Part shown: one piece after another, positions 1-7,882 of the stretch
Layout: the number at the start of each line of letters is the position of its first letter
Position numbering within the stretch: the stretch's first letter is position 1
DNA from: a virus
IMG/VR virus record: IMGVR_UViG_3300033388_003953
Coordinates: 1-33,069 of that record
Reading direction: 5' to 3' (one strand)
Length of the DNA: 33,069 nucleotides
Translations under genes and position numbers: made by a program
Notes under the pieces: generated by a model
What the model saw: the letters and a program-made list of their open reading frames with translations, nothing else
Told to the model about the DNA's origin: nothing
The model's database searches: none

Positions 1-1
1 A

Positions 2-172
2 GTATCAGGAATCAAAGCAGTTCCAGCAGTTACTGCAATAATTAATAAACCGTTTGTATTGTTAAAAGGTGGTAAAATTGAGCATGAATATAACGATGAT
101 TTGACAGATGATGTATCTTCTATAAATTTAATTGTTTCATATTACTTTATTCCTCCAATTGCACATGAATAA
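2..172 (+). CDS. C-terminal end of an unidentified protein (partial)
   Basis: An open frame runs in from the left edge and stops with TAA at 170-172, giving the last 56 residues of a protein whose start lies outside the window. The tail is hydrophobic-to-mixed and ends in PPIAHE. I do not recognise it. Its place just before the portal operon would suit a terminase or another head gene, but no terminase motif is visible in this short piece. A gap of 124 bases separates it from the next gene, so it may belong to a different transcript. Confidence 0.5.
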   Translation, partial: VSGIKAVPAVTAIINKPFVLLKGGKIEHEYNDDLTDDVSSINLIVSYYFIPPIAHE

Positions 173-296
173 ATTTTTGAATTTTAAGAAGATTTTAAAA
201 AGTTTAAATTAAGTTTATAGTGGCTAAAATACAGTAATTAAGTCGTTTAACAACACAACATACAAAGAACCTGTAATTATGGTTTAAAGGTATTTT

Positions 297-485
297 ATGA
301 ATATTTCTAAAAACATACTTATATTTTATTCTATAGTTATGATATGCCTTTGTATATCTTCTTGTGGAGTTTATCTCATATATCCAAAAATTGGACTTAT
401 TTACGCAAGTTCAGCAATATCAATTATTCCAATACTTACAATTTTTACATTAATTTTCACAACACTTAAAAGCAGTAAATCGTGA
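297..485 (+). CDS. Small two-helix membrane protein upstream of portal
   Basis: A 62-residue protein with two hydrophobic stretches (about residues 5-27 and 31-54) separated by a short polar turn, so probably a small inner-membrane protein. AAAGG sits eight bases before the ATG. Its TGA stop overlaps the GTG start of the portal gene (GTGA), so the two are likely translated together and it belongs to the phage. Function unknown. A membrane protein placed before the portal is unusual; candidates are superinfection exclusion or lysis control, but nothing in the sequence decides. Confidence 0.65.
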   Translation: MNISKNILIFYSIVMICLCISSCGVYLIYPKIGLIYASSAISIIPILTIFTLIFTTLKSSKS

Positions 486-1726
486 GTTTTTTTGAAAATG
501 TTTGGAGTTCGGACGATAGCTCAGAGGACTTTCTAAGAGCTTTTAATAATGTAGCTGAAACTTCAAGCGGTGTCGCCGTCACACCATCAACAGCTTTAAA
601 AAATTCCGTAGTATTTGCTTGTAATCGTGTATTAAGTGAATCAATTTCTAGTCTACCTTTAGTACTTTTCAAAGAAGATGATAAAGGAAATAGAAAAAAA
701 GCAAAAAATCATCCTTTATATAAATTATTAAACAGTAATCCTAATAAAGAAGTTACAACAATGCAATGGCGTGAAACTATGATTACAAATCTTAATTTAA
801 GAGGTAATCACTTTACACAAATAATCCGTAACGGTGCAGGTGCTATTCATTCATTGTGGGGATTAGATTCTGCAAGAATAACAGCTAAAAGACGTGAAAA
901 AACTGGTGAAATAGTTTTTATTTATAATATGGGTATGAATAGCAACTCTGTAAATGTTAAAAAGGTTTTCACATTTGAAGAAATTTTAAATGTAGCAGGA
1001 TTATCACTTGATGGAATTTGCGGTATAAGTCCAATTGCATACAATAGAGAGTCTATAGGTGTCGGAGTAGCTCAAGAAAGTTTTGCAGGCTCATTTTTTA
1101 AAAATGGGGCGAATCCATCTGGAATATTTTCAATAGAGGGTGAATTGACAGACCCAGCATTTGAAAGATTAAAAAAAGGTTTTGACGAAAGCTATTCAGG
1201 TATGAAGAATCATAACAAACCAATGATTTTAGAAAACAATGCAAAATTTCATCCAATAACAATGACTAATGTTGATTCACAATTCTTAGAAGCTAGGAAG
1301 TTTTCAAAACAAGACATATCATCAATATTCAGAGTTCCACTTCATATGATAAACGATTTAGACAAAGCAAATTATAATAGTATCGAACAATTATCATTAG
1401 GTTTTGTTATCTACACTCTTACACCGACTTTAGTGAGAATTGAACAATGTATGCAACGTGATCTATTAACTGAAAAAGAAAGAAAAAACGGTTACTACAT
1501 TAAACATAACTTATCAGCATTATTACGTGGAGATACAAAAGCTAGAGCGGAAATGTATGATAAATTTATGAAAAATGGAATATTCACTATCAACGATGCT
1601 TTAAAATTAGAAGATATGAATGAAGTTGATAATGGAAATGATAGATATATTCAAATGTCATATACAACAGTAGATAATATAAACGATGGTAAAAATTTAA
1701 AACAAGAGGTAAAGACAAATGTTTAA
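482..1726 (+). CDS. Phage portal protein, HK97 family
   Basis: This 414-residue protein has the length and layout of HK97-type portals (Phage_portal family). The N-terminal region carries the typical stretch around residues 28-55 (NSVVFACNRVLSESISSLPL), followed by an HPLYKLLNSNPN segment and a later FRVPLHMINDLDKANYNSIEQ segment. Portals form the dodecameric ring at one capsid vertex through which DNA is packaged and leaves. The start is GTG at 482, overlapping the preceding stop. The stop overlaps the protease start at 1719, so portal, protease and capsid form one cluster in the usual HK97 order. Confidence 0.93.
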   Translation: MSFFENVWSSDDSSEDFLRAFNNVAETSSGVAVTPSTALKNSVVFACNRVLSESISSLPLVLFKEDDKGNRKKAKNHPLYKLLNSNPNKEVTTMQWRETMITNLNLRGNHFTQIIRNGAGAIHSLWGLDSARITAKRREKTGEIVFIYNMGMNSNSVNVKKVFTFEEILNVAGLSLDGICGISPIAYNRESIGVGVAQESFAGSFFKNGANPSGIFSIEGELTDPAFERLKKGFDESYSGMKNHNKPMILENNAKFHPITMTNVDSQFLEARKFSKQDISSIFRVPLHMINDLDKANYNSIEQLSLGFVIYTLTPTLVRIEQCMQRDLLTEKERKNGYYIKHNLSALLRGDTKARAEMYDKFMKNGIFTINDALKLEDMNEVDNGNDRYIQMSYTTVDNINDGKNLKQEVKTNV

Positions 1727-2552
1727 TATTTTAACGGAATCGCCTTGGGCAATAACCGAAGCTGAATTACAATCAATTATTAAATTAGTAAATAAATTTG
1801 ATATAACAGCAGCAAGAACAACAGGATTTGAAACATCATCAGCCGAAAGAGTTCAAATTTTTGGAAATATAGCAGTAATTAATATCAAAGGTTCTATTTT
1901 TAGATATTCAAATATATTTACAGATTGTTACAATCTAACAACAGTTGATAATCTTTTGCAAGATGTAGAATTTATAAACGATTCAAAAAATATTGATGGA
2001 GTTTTAATTAATGCAGATTCTGGTGGCGGTCAAGCAAATGGAATAAGTGAAGCTGCTGGAATTTTCAAAATGATAAATAAACCTACAAAAACATATATTG
2101 CTGGAAGTTGTGCAAGTGCTTGTTATTGGTTAGGTAGTACATCAGATGAAATTATCATTAATAAAACTGGAATTGCTGGAAGTATTGGAGCTATGCTTGA
2201 AGTTATAGACGATACTGAATTGCTTGAAAAATGGGGAATTAAAAAGACTGTTTTTAAATCAGAAGTATCACCAAATAAAAATAGTGATGATGAATTACAA
2301 ACATTAGTAAATAGACTAGGTGAAGAATTTGTTACAGATGTTGCAAAAAATAGAAACGTAACATTTGAACACGTTTTAAAAAATTACGGACAAGGAGGGT
2401 TATTTGTTGGAAAAGACGCAGTTACCGCAGGGATAGCGGATAGGGTGGGAACTTTTGAAGAGGTTTTATCTTCTTTTGGAACAAGTAACCAAAATAATGG
2501 CGGTAGTTTTATTTCTACTAAACAAAAACAAATAGATTTATTAAAAATTTAG
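1719..2552 (+). CDS. Prohead protease, S49 (SppA/ClpP-fold) family
   Basis: A 277-residue serine peptidase of the S49 type, used by many HK97-like phages to process the capsid shell in place of the S78 protease. Visible marks are the ADSGGG segment near residue 100, the AGSCASACYWLGS block with Ser133 as likely nucleophile, the GIAGSIGAML strand-helix at 151-160, and Lys187 as likely general base, in the spacing seen in single-domain SppA enzymes. It overlaps the portal by eight bases and sits 12 bases before the capsid gene, fitting a role in removing the capsid N-terminal delta domain. The catalytic pair is inferred by pattern only. Confidence 0.88.
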   Translation: MFNILTESPWAITEAELQSIIKLVNKFDITAARTTGFETSSAERVQIFGNIAVINIKGSIFRYSNIFTDCYNLTTVDNLLQDVEFINDSKNIDGVLINADSGGGQANGISEAAGIFKMINKPTKTYIAGSCASACYWLGSTSDEIIINKTGIAGSIGAMLEVIDDTELLEKWGIKKTVFKSEVSPNKNSDDELQTLVNRLGEEFVTDVAKNRNVTFEHVLKNYGQGGLFVGKDAVTAGIADRVGTFEEVLSSFGTSNQNNGGSFISTKQKQIDLLKI

Positions 2553-2564
2553 AGGAGTATATCT

Positions 2565-3821
2565 ATGAACTTAAAAAAATTAATAGCACTAAGAGCAACT
2601 AAAGTCGCAGCAATGCAAACTTTGTTAGATGGTGCAACAGCAGAAGAGCGAGAGTTGTCAGCAGAAGAATCAACGCAATACGATAATCTAATGACAGAAC
2701 AAGAGGGCTTAGTAACTCAAATAGCAAGAGCAGAATCACAAGAAAAGCTTAATCTTGAAATGGCTAAACCAACATCTAAACCAGTTCATGCAATTGTTAA
2801 AGCACAAGAAGTTGTAACAGGTGAATTTGTAGATGATGAAAAACAATTTACAACACATGGTGAATTCTTTAGAGCAGTTGCTGCAGGTTCAGACCCAAGA
2901 TTAAATATAGAATCTAATCAAAACATGGGGACAGGAAGTACAGGAGGGTTTTCAGTACCCGACACTTATTCTACTGATATTCTTATTTCTTTTACACCAG
3001 AAGATGTAATCGTAAGACCAAGAGCAATGGTTATCCCAGCGGGTCAATTCCCAGATGCTAAATTTAGTATGCCTGCATTAGATCAAAGTGGTGAAAAAGG
3101 TGTTTATTCTGGTGTTGTAACTAAATGGCTTGAAGAGGGCGGAACTATTAGTAAAACTGCATTCTCTTTAAGAAAAATTGAATTGGAATCAAAAGCTATT
3201 GCAGCATATATTCCAATTTCAAATAAAATGCTTAGAAATAATGAGCAAATGGCAACTATCGGAGTGTCGCTTATGGGACAAGCACTTGCAAAAGCTCAAG
3301 ATGATGCACAAATTTTAGGTGATGGTATAGGGAAGCCACTAGGATTTATGAATCACGCGTCAGCAATCGCAATAAATAGAAAAACAGCTGGTGAAGTGGT
3401 ATATGAAGATTTTGTAAAAATGTTAGCAAAATCAAAAGGTAATATGAAAGAGTGGATTATTTCACAAACACTTCTTGCAGAAATTTTATTAATGGAAGAT
3501 GGTTCTGGAAAATTACTTTATACTAATGGTGTAAGTGGCGTAACTGGTGTTATTCTTGGGTATCCTGTTAAGTGGTCAGAAAGAACACCTACTATCGGAG
3601 TAAAAGGTGATGTTATGTTAGTTGACTTATCTTTTTACTATATTAAAGATGGTAGTGGATTAATTATTGAAGCATCTTCTCAGTATCAATTTTTAGAAGA
3701 TTATACTGTATTTAAAGTAATTGCTAATGTAGATGGTCAACCATCAATAACTACACCTTTAAAATTAGAAAACGGTACTTATGTATCACCTTTCGTTATT
3801 CTCGATTTAGTGGCGGTGTAA
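2565..3821 (+). CDS. Major capsid protein, HK97 fold
   Basis: 418 residues with the two-part architecture of HK97 major capsid proteins. Residues 1 to about 70 are a charged, helix-rich coiled-coil delta (scaffold) domain. The folded shell domain follows from about residue 95, including GSTGGFSVPDTYSTDIL near 125-141 and a C-terminal beta-rich part with a DGQPSITTPLKLENGTYV segment. GGAG precedes the ATG by eight bases. The S49 protease immediately upstream is the expected processing enzyme; the cut should fall between the delta domain and the GSTGGF region, but the exact site cannot be read from the sequence. Confidence 0.95.
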   Translation: MNLKKLIALRATKVAAMQTLLDGATAEERELSAEESTQYDNLMTEQEGLVTQIARAESQEKLNLEMAKPTSKPVHAIVKAQEVVTGEFVDDEKQFTTHGEFFRAVAAGSDPRLNIESNQNMGTGSTGGFSVPDTYSTDILISFTPEDVIVRPRAMVIPAGQFPDAKFSMPALDQSGEKGVYSGVVTKWLEEGGTISKTAFSLRKIELESKAIAAYIPISNKMLRNNEQMATIGVSLMGQALAKAQDDAQILGDGIGKPLGFMNHASAIAINRKTAGEVVYEDFVKMLAKSKGNMKEWIISQTLLAEILLMEDGSGKLLYTNGVSGVTGVILGYPVKWSERTPTIGVKGDVMLVDLSFYYIKDGSGLIIEASSQYQFLEDYTVFKVIANVDGQPSITTPLKLENGTYVSPFVILDLVAV

Positions 3822-3822
3822 C

Positions 3823-4170
3823 ATGGCAACTATAACAATAACAGATGTAAGCGGTTCTGGTGAGGTTTCAGTAACAGAAACTACACTAACCGCAAGTGAT
3901 ACTTTTGTATATAACTCTAATAAAAGACAAAAGTTAGTATTAAGAAACGATTCAGCAGGTGCATTAACTCCTTTAATTACAGGAGCAGATGCAGGAATAG
4001 TAAATATTAAGGGAATTGGTGAAATAGATTTATCTGGCGGTTTCCAAATGGTTTCTATCGGAGTAGGTGAAGTTGTATCAATTAATACAGATTCTATAAA
4101 GTCGTATCTTGATGGTACAATTGAAATTACTGGTGCTACTGATATTGTAGCCACTTTAACGGAGGGTTAG
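3823..4170 (+). CDS. Small putative head (decoration) protein
   Basis: A 115-residue protein starting one base after the capsid stop. It is rich in Thr, Ser, Val and Gly with alternating polar/hydrophobic residues, which predicts an all-beta fold. It has no cysteine and no membrane segment. Position directly after the capsid gene and composition suggest a capsid decoration or stabilising protein, though no family motif is recognised. The GGAGG near its end serves as the ribosome site for the next gene. Confidence 0.7.
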   Translation: MATITITDVSGSGEVSVTETTLTASDTFVYNSNKRQKLVLRNDSAGALTPLITGADAGIVNIKGIGEIDLSGGFQMVSIGVGEVVSINTDSIKSYLDGTIEITGATDIVATLTEG

Positions 4171-4173
4171 AAG

Positions 4174-4569
4174 ATGAATAAATTAAAAGAAGAATTAATA
4201 GTTTTAGGTGCAGTATTACCACAAGATATTGGTACTGCTCCAGTAACAGGTGCATATTTGCCTTTAGCAGATGCAAACAGAATGTTAGCAGTTGTAAATA
4301 CTGAAAGCTTAACAGCTGCAAAAATCGTAACTATTGAACTTTTACAAGCTACAGACGATTCAGGAACAGGCTCAAAAGAATTAAAAGCAGCTGTTTCAGG
4401 AGTTGCACCAGTTGGAAATGGACCTGCAACAGCACAAGTTGAAGTTTTAGGTGATGAATTTGATACAAACAACGGATTCAACCATTTCGCAGTAAAAGTA
4501 ACGTGTGATGAAACAGGGAAACTTGGTTCAGCAGTTGCCATCAAAGGCGATTTAAGATATAGCAATTAA
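4174..4569 (+). CDS. Small putative head protein
   Basis: 131 residues, starting three bases after the previous stop with GGAGG eight bases upstream. An N-terminal helix is followed by a beta-rich body (LAVVNTESL, KIVTIELLQ, QVEVLGDEF, FAVKVTCDE). Composition is like that of phage structural proteins, and its place between capsid and connector genes suggests a virion protein, perhaps a second decoration or minor head protein. I do not recognise the family. Confidence 0.7.
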   Translation: MNKLKEELIVLGAVLPQDIGTAPVTGAYLPLADANRMLAVVNTESLTAAKIVTIELLQATDDSGTGSKELKAAVSGVAPVGNGPATAQVEVLGDEFDTNNGFNHFAVKVTCDETGKLGSAVAIKGDLRYSN

Positions 4570-4593
4570 GCTATATCTTGAAAGGTAAAAACT

Positions 4594-4935
4594 ATGAAAT
4601 ATTTAATTAAAACATCATATTATGATAAACAGCTTAAAAAATTAATCAAAGTTGGTGATATTATTGATGTTGATGATGATAGAGCGGAAGAGTTATCTAA
4701 TGCTGGTATTCAAGGTGAAGAACTCATTGAAGAAAATTTAGAAGATAAAGATGAATTAAGTGATGATTTAGATGAAGATAGAATTAAATCATTAATGGAA
4801 CATTACAAAGCAGATAAAAATTCAGTTGATGAATTAAAAGCAAGTGATTTAAAATTACTTTGTGATGAATTAAACGTTAATTATGTAAATGTTGGTGAAG
4901 CAAAAGAAGCTTTAAAAATATTAACAATAGGTTAA
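4594..4935 (+). CDS. Acidic small head-region protein
   Basis: 113 residues. The N-terminal ~35 residues look like a small beta domain (KYLIKTSYYDKQ...KVGDIIDVDDDRAEEL), followed by a very acidic linker (about residues 45-65) and a helical C-terminal part (VDELKASDLKLLCDELNVNY) that resembles HeH/SAP-like helix-extended-helix modules often found in phage head completion proteins. Located between the head proteins and the gp6-like connector. Function inferred from place only. Confidence 0.68.
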   Translation: MKYLIKTSYYDKQLKKLIKVGDIIDVDDDRAEELSNAGIQGEELIEENLEDKDELSDDLDEDRIKSLMEHYKADKNSVDELKASDLKLLCDELNVNYVNVGEAKEALKILTIG

Positions 4936-4945
4936 GAGGGATAAA

Positions 4946-5497
4946 ATGCAATTAGTTCAAACAGTAGCACCAGTAAACGAGCCTATAAGTTTAGAAGAAG
5001 CAAAAACTTTTTTAAGAATTTTAGAAAATGATGATGACTCAACAGTTACATCAATGATAAAATCTGCAAGAGAATACGCTGAAAACTATACTAATAGACA
5101 GTTTGAGATCGCTACTTATGAACTTTGTACAGAAAACTTTATCCAAGATATGAAAATGCCAAAGAATCCAATCAAGACCTTAACAAGTGTTGAGTATATG
5201 GACGAAAATGGTGTTTATCAAGAATTGGATACGGATTTTTATTATCTCTATGGTGAAAATGATATTTTTAAAGTACATTTTGACCAAATAGTATCACACA
5301 AAACACACAAAAACGCTATTAAATTTACTTTTGATAGTGGTTATGAAACTGTTCCAGAAAGTATTATCGCATACATGAATTTAACAATATCAACATTATA
5401 TGAAGAGAGAAAACTATTAACAGACTTCAAGAAAAATGAAGAGGCTTATAAGTTATTCATAAAATTGCTAGATATGTATAGAGTGCAGTCGATATGA
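4946..5497 (+). CDS. Head-tail connector protein, HK97 gp6-like
   Basis: A 183-residue protein with the hallmark opening of gp6-like connectors: PISLEEAKTFLRI, then a DDSTVTSMIKSAREYAENYTNR helix around residues 30-54. The family forms a ring under the portal that joins head and tail. AGAGGG precedes the ATG. The stop overlaps the next start at 5494 by four bases, the usual coupling in this cluster. The later beta-rich segment (FKVHFDQIVS, AIKFTFDSGY) also fits the family. Confidence 0.85.
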   Translation: MQLVQTVAPVNEPISLEEAKTFLRILENDDDSTVTSMIKSAREYAENYTNRQFEIATYELCTENFIQDMKMPKNPIKTLTSVEYMDENGVYQELDTDFYYLYGENDIFKVHFDQIVSHKTHKNAIKFTFDSGYETVPESIIAYMNLTISTLYEERKLLTDFKKNEEAYKLFIKLLDMYRVQSI

Positions 5498-5832
5498 ATG
5501 CTGGAAGATTAAGCAAAAAAGCAGTAATACAAAACGTAGGAAGTACGACTAACGAATTTGGCGAAGTAGTCGAGGGTGACTTTGTAAAGTTTAAAGATGT
5601 ATGGTGTTCAATCATTCCAGTTAGTGGCAAAGAAAGTTTTTTATCTAATGCAGATTTTGCAAAAACTACGCACAAAATTAAGATTAGATATATTGATGGA
5701 GTAAACGCTTCACAGCGTTTATTATGGAATACAAAAGGCAAAGATAGAATTTTTGATTTTATCGGAGTTGTAAATATTGCAGAACGTGATGAAGAGATTG
5801 AAATAAAAGCGGAGGAAGTTATAAATGGCTAA
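5494..5832 (+). CDS. Head-tail joining (stopper) protein, SPP1 gp16/HK97 gp7-like
   Basis: 112 residues with the head-tail joining family pattern: N-terminal AGRLSKKAVIQN, a middle DVWCSIIPVSGKES segment, then KIKIRYIDGVNASQRLLWNTKGKDRIFDFIGVVN and a C-terminal EEIEIKAEEV strand. These small beta-barrel proteins close the connector after packaging and provide the tail docking face. ATGA overlap with the gp6-like gene, and an eight-base overlap with the next gene, show translational coupling. Confidence 0.87.
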   Translation: MNAGRLSKKAVIQNVGSTTNEFGEVVEGDFVKFKDVWCSIIPVSGKESFLSNADFAKTTHKIKIRYIDGVNASQRLLWNTKGKDRIFDFIGVVNIAERDEEIEIKAEEVING

Positions 5833-6244
5833 AGATGGTTTTTCTGCAAAAATAGAATTTCAAGAACTATTATCAACCATGAAAAAATTTCCAATAAATA
5901 TACAAAATAATATCATGGTAGGAGCTACCAGAGCAGGTACAAGACCAGTTATAAAAGAAATTAGAAATAATATGCCTGTAAAAACAGGAGACACAAAAAG
6001 GTCAATAGGTGCAACGAAAAGAAGAACTGATAAAAGATTTGAGACAGTTTTTTCAATCAGTCCTAGGCGTGGACCTGTAAATAATGGTTGGAAAATGGGA
6101 TTTATTGAGTGGGGAACTTCAAAACAACCACCAAACCCCATCATGCGTAGAGCATTTGAAAGCCAAACAGATGAAAGTCTAACAGCTATGAAAAATTACA
6201 TTAAAGTTAGAATACCTAAAGAACTTGCTAAGGCGAAAAGATGA
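5825..6244 (+). CDS. HK97 gp10-like tail completion protein
   Basis: 139 residues. The family signature is visible in the basic N-terminal helix, the NNMPVKTGDTKRSIGA segment at about residues 49-64, and the FIEWGTSKQPPNPIMRRAFE segment near the end, which match the HK97-gp10/minor tail family (PVdTGxLr... followed by vEyGts...pHPfmrpA). It is thought to act at the neck or tail terminator region. GGAGG lies before the ATG inside the preceding gene. The stop overlaps the DUF3168 start (ATGA). Confidence 0.87.
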   Translation: MAKDGFSAKIEFQELLSTMKKFPINIQNNIMVGATRAGTRPVIKEIRNNMPVKTGDTKRSIGATKRRTDKRFETVFSISPRRGPVNNGWKMGFIEWGTSKQPPNPIMRRAFESQTDESLTAMKNYIKVRIPKELAKAKR

Positions 6245-6594
6245 TTGAAGTAGATTTATATAATCAATTAAAAAATGATACCGCAATTATCGCATTAGTA
6301 GGTACAAGGATTTACCCTATAAAAGCACCTCAAAATGTAGTAAGTCCTTATTTAATTTACCATGTAATTATTGGTAAATCAAAACAATGTATTGAGGGGA
6401 GTGTATATCAAAAAGACACAAGATTTCAAGTTGATTGTTGGAGTAAAATATTTGCGAAATCAGTAGAGTTAAGAGAAGCAGTCGAGGAAAGTATCATAGG
6501 ATTTAAAAGCTCATACAATATTAATAGTATGCCTTTTTATGAAGATGAAACTCAACTTTATAATGAAATATTAGATTTCAAATTAAAAGGATAA
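6241..6594 (+). CDS. Tail completion protein, DUF3168 family
   Basis: 117 residues with the DUF3168 pattern: short N-terminal helix with LKNDTAIIALVGTRIYPIKAPQNV, then a SPYLIYHVI strand, and QVDCWSK in the middle. These proteins resemble the SPP1 gp17 tail-to-head joining protein and lie between the gp10-like gene and the tail tube gene in HK97-like phages, exactly as here. Confidence 0.85.
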   Translation: MIEVDLYNQLKNDTAIIALVGTRIYPIKAPQNVVSPYLIYHVIIGKSKQCIEGSVYQKDTRFQVDCWSKIFAKSVELREAVEESIIGFKSSYNINSMPFYEDETQLYNEILDFKLKG

Positions 6595-6598
6595 TCAA

Positions 6599-7075
6599 AT
6601 GGCAATTCCAGTAACGGATACCCAAGGAACAAAAACACATCTTGTCGCTACAACTGTAGCAACTAGCAATATAACAGAAATTGAATCAGCGATTGTTGGC
6701 GGAGAAACAATTAACTGTTTACAAACAATAGGAGATATTGGTTCAAGCAGAGCAGTAGCAGAGTATGGATGTATAGATTCAGATGAAACTGCAAAATCAT
6801 TAGGTTCTATTACTCTTCCAAATTTTGAAACATCATTGTTATTTGATGCTTTAGATACAACAGGTCAAGCAGATTTGGCAGCAATGTATGCTAATAATAC
6901 TAGAAGAAAAATGATTTTAGAATTAAATGATAATGCAGGTACAAGTCCGACTTATATCGTATTTGAATGTGCAGTTAGTTCTGAATTAATTGGAGTTGAA
7001 AAAGATGCAGCAGTATTGTATAAAACAACTATTGAAATAACTTCTAATCCAATTAGAACAAACGCGACAGTATAA
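6599..7075 (+). CDS. Major tail tube protein
   Basis: 158 residues, mostly beta, with AIPVTDTQGTKTHLV at the start, a TIGDIGSSRAVAEYGCIDSDETAKSLGSI segment in the middle, and a C-terminal IEITSNPIR strand. Size, fold prediction and position between DUF3168 and the tail assembly chaperone identify it as the tail tube subunit of a siphovirus. AAGGA precedes the ATG by nine bases. A hairpin follows the stop (7080-7104), perhaps insulating this highly expressed message. Confidence 0.83.
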   Translation: MAIPVTDTQGTKTHLVATTVATSNITEIESAIVGGETINCLQTIGDIGSSRAVAEYGCIDSDETAKSLGSITLPNFETSLLFDALDTTGQADLAAMYANNTRRKMILELNDNAGTSPTYIVFECAVSSELIGVEKDAAVLYKTTIEITSNPIRTNATV

Positions 7076-7079
7076 AAAA

Positions 7080-7104
7080 CAGGGGTTTTGTAGTAAATCC
7101 CCTG
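7080..7104 (+). other. Stem-loop after the tail tube gene
   Basis: CAGGGG pairs with CCCCTG, extended inward past one mismatch by TTT/AAA, leaving a 5-base loop. It lacks a run of T after the stem, so it is a weak terminator at best and may rather protect or partition the tail tube message from the low-level chaperone message downstream. Two copies of AAAAACTACAA follow in the gap before 7152. Confidence 0.5.
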
Positions 7105-7151
7105 GCTGAATAAATGAAAAACTACAAATAAAAAAACTACAAGGAAAAAAA

Positions 7152-7571
7152 ATGGCAATTTCGCAAAATGAGTTTGATAAATTATGTTCTGTTCAAACAG
7201 AAGAGTTTGCAATAGGAGTATTAGAAGCAATTGGTGCAAAAAATAATATTGTAAAACTTAGAGAGTTAACAATAGCAGAAGATAATAAAGCAAAAGAAAT
7301 ATTAAAAGATACAAAAAATAAAAATGCTCATATAGATATGATATATTTTAGATGTAAGTGTTCAATGGTTGAGCCTAAATTTTTCTCAGAGGCAACAATT
7401 AAAAAATTAAATGCAAACGCACAACCATTAATTTTTGAGATTTTTTCAAGAATTGCATTAATTGGAAAAACAAAAGAGCAAAAAGAAGAATATGACAAAT
7501 TAATAATTAGTCAATTAGATGATTTATCAACAAAGAAAGAACCAACAAAGAAAGAACTTGAAAAAAAGTAA
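7152..7571 (+). CDS. Tail assembly chaperone, short form (gpG-like)
   Basis: 139 residues, helical and charged, between tail tube and tape measure, where siphoviruses encode the gpG/gpGT chaperone that coats the tape measure during tail assembly. The last codons before the TAA are GAA AAA AAG, forming a perfect A AAA AAG slippery heptamer (7562-7568) with a hairpin just downstream. Most ribosomes should stop at 7571 to give this short form. The rest shift by -1 to make the long form. No sequence similarity to lambda G is needed: position, length and the shift site agree. Confidence 0.85.
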   Translation: MAISQNEFDKLCSVQTEEFAIGVLEAIGAKNNIVKLRELTIAEDNKAKEILKDTKNKNAHIDMIYFRCKCSMVEPKFFSEATIKKLNANAQPLIFEIFSRIALIGKTKEQKEEYDKLIISQLDDLSTKKEPTKKELEKK

Positions 7572-7879
7572 AAGAGGAGCGAAGATTCCTCTTTAAATTA
7601 GTTCAGCAGTTAAATTACAAAACTGTTACAGAACTAGAAAACACTATGAGCATTAGAGAACTTTACGAATGGTATGAATACTATTCCGAAGAGCCTTTTA
7701 TTGCTGATAGATTAGAAAATCAATTAGCTCGACTAAGTGCGATGGTTGGAAATTTTGGAGGTTCAAAACAACAACCTAAAGAATTTATGATTAGAAATGT
7801 AGAAGCAAGAGTATTAACACAAGAAGAGGATGATAAAAGAGTTTCAAATATGTTCTCTATGATTGGTAAAAAGGATTAA
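7152..7879 (+). CDS. Tail assembly chaperone, -1 frameshift long form (gpGT-like)
   Basis: Reading join(7152..7568, 7568..7879) gives a 242-residue fusion: 139 residues of the short form plus 103 in the -1 frame, starting VKEERRFLFKL and ending at the TAA at 7877-7879. The -1 frame is open from the slippery site straight into the segment with SIRELYEWYEYYSEEPF, which resembles gpT-like domains. That segment has an ATG at 7646 but no Shine-Dalgarno before it, so it is better read as the frameshift extension than as a separate gene. By analogy with lambda, the T part should recruit tail tube subunits. Confidence 0.85.
7562..7594 (+). promoter_or_regulatory. Programmed -1 ribosomal frameshift signal
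   Basis: Slippery heptamer A AAA AAG at 7562-7568 in the zero frame, then the TAA stop at 7569-7571. An 8-bp perfect hairpin follows (AAAGAGGA 7571-7578 with TCCTCTTT 7587-7594, 8-base loop). The GC-containing part begins at 7574, leaving five bases between heptamer and stem. This is the same heptamer used by E. coli dnaX, which is known to be very efficient. Confidence 0.85.
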
Positions 7880-7882
7880 TTT

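Noticed and set aside
2-172. C-terminus of the large terminase
   Set aside because: Position fits, but the 56 visible residues contain no recognisable terminase segment, so it is left unidentified.
4167-4565. 132-residue - strand ORF opposite a head gene
   Set aside because: Mirrors the real + strand gene, no ribosome site, lies inside a + strand structural operon.
7646-7879. Separate 77-residue gene
   Set aside because: No ribosome site before 7646, and the same frame is open back to the slippery site at 7562-7568; it is the frameshift extension of the tail chaperone.
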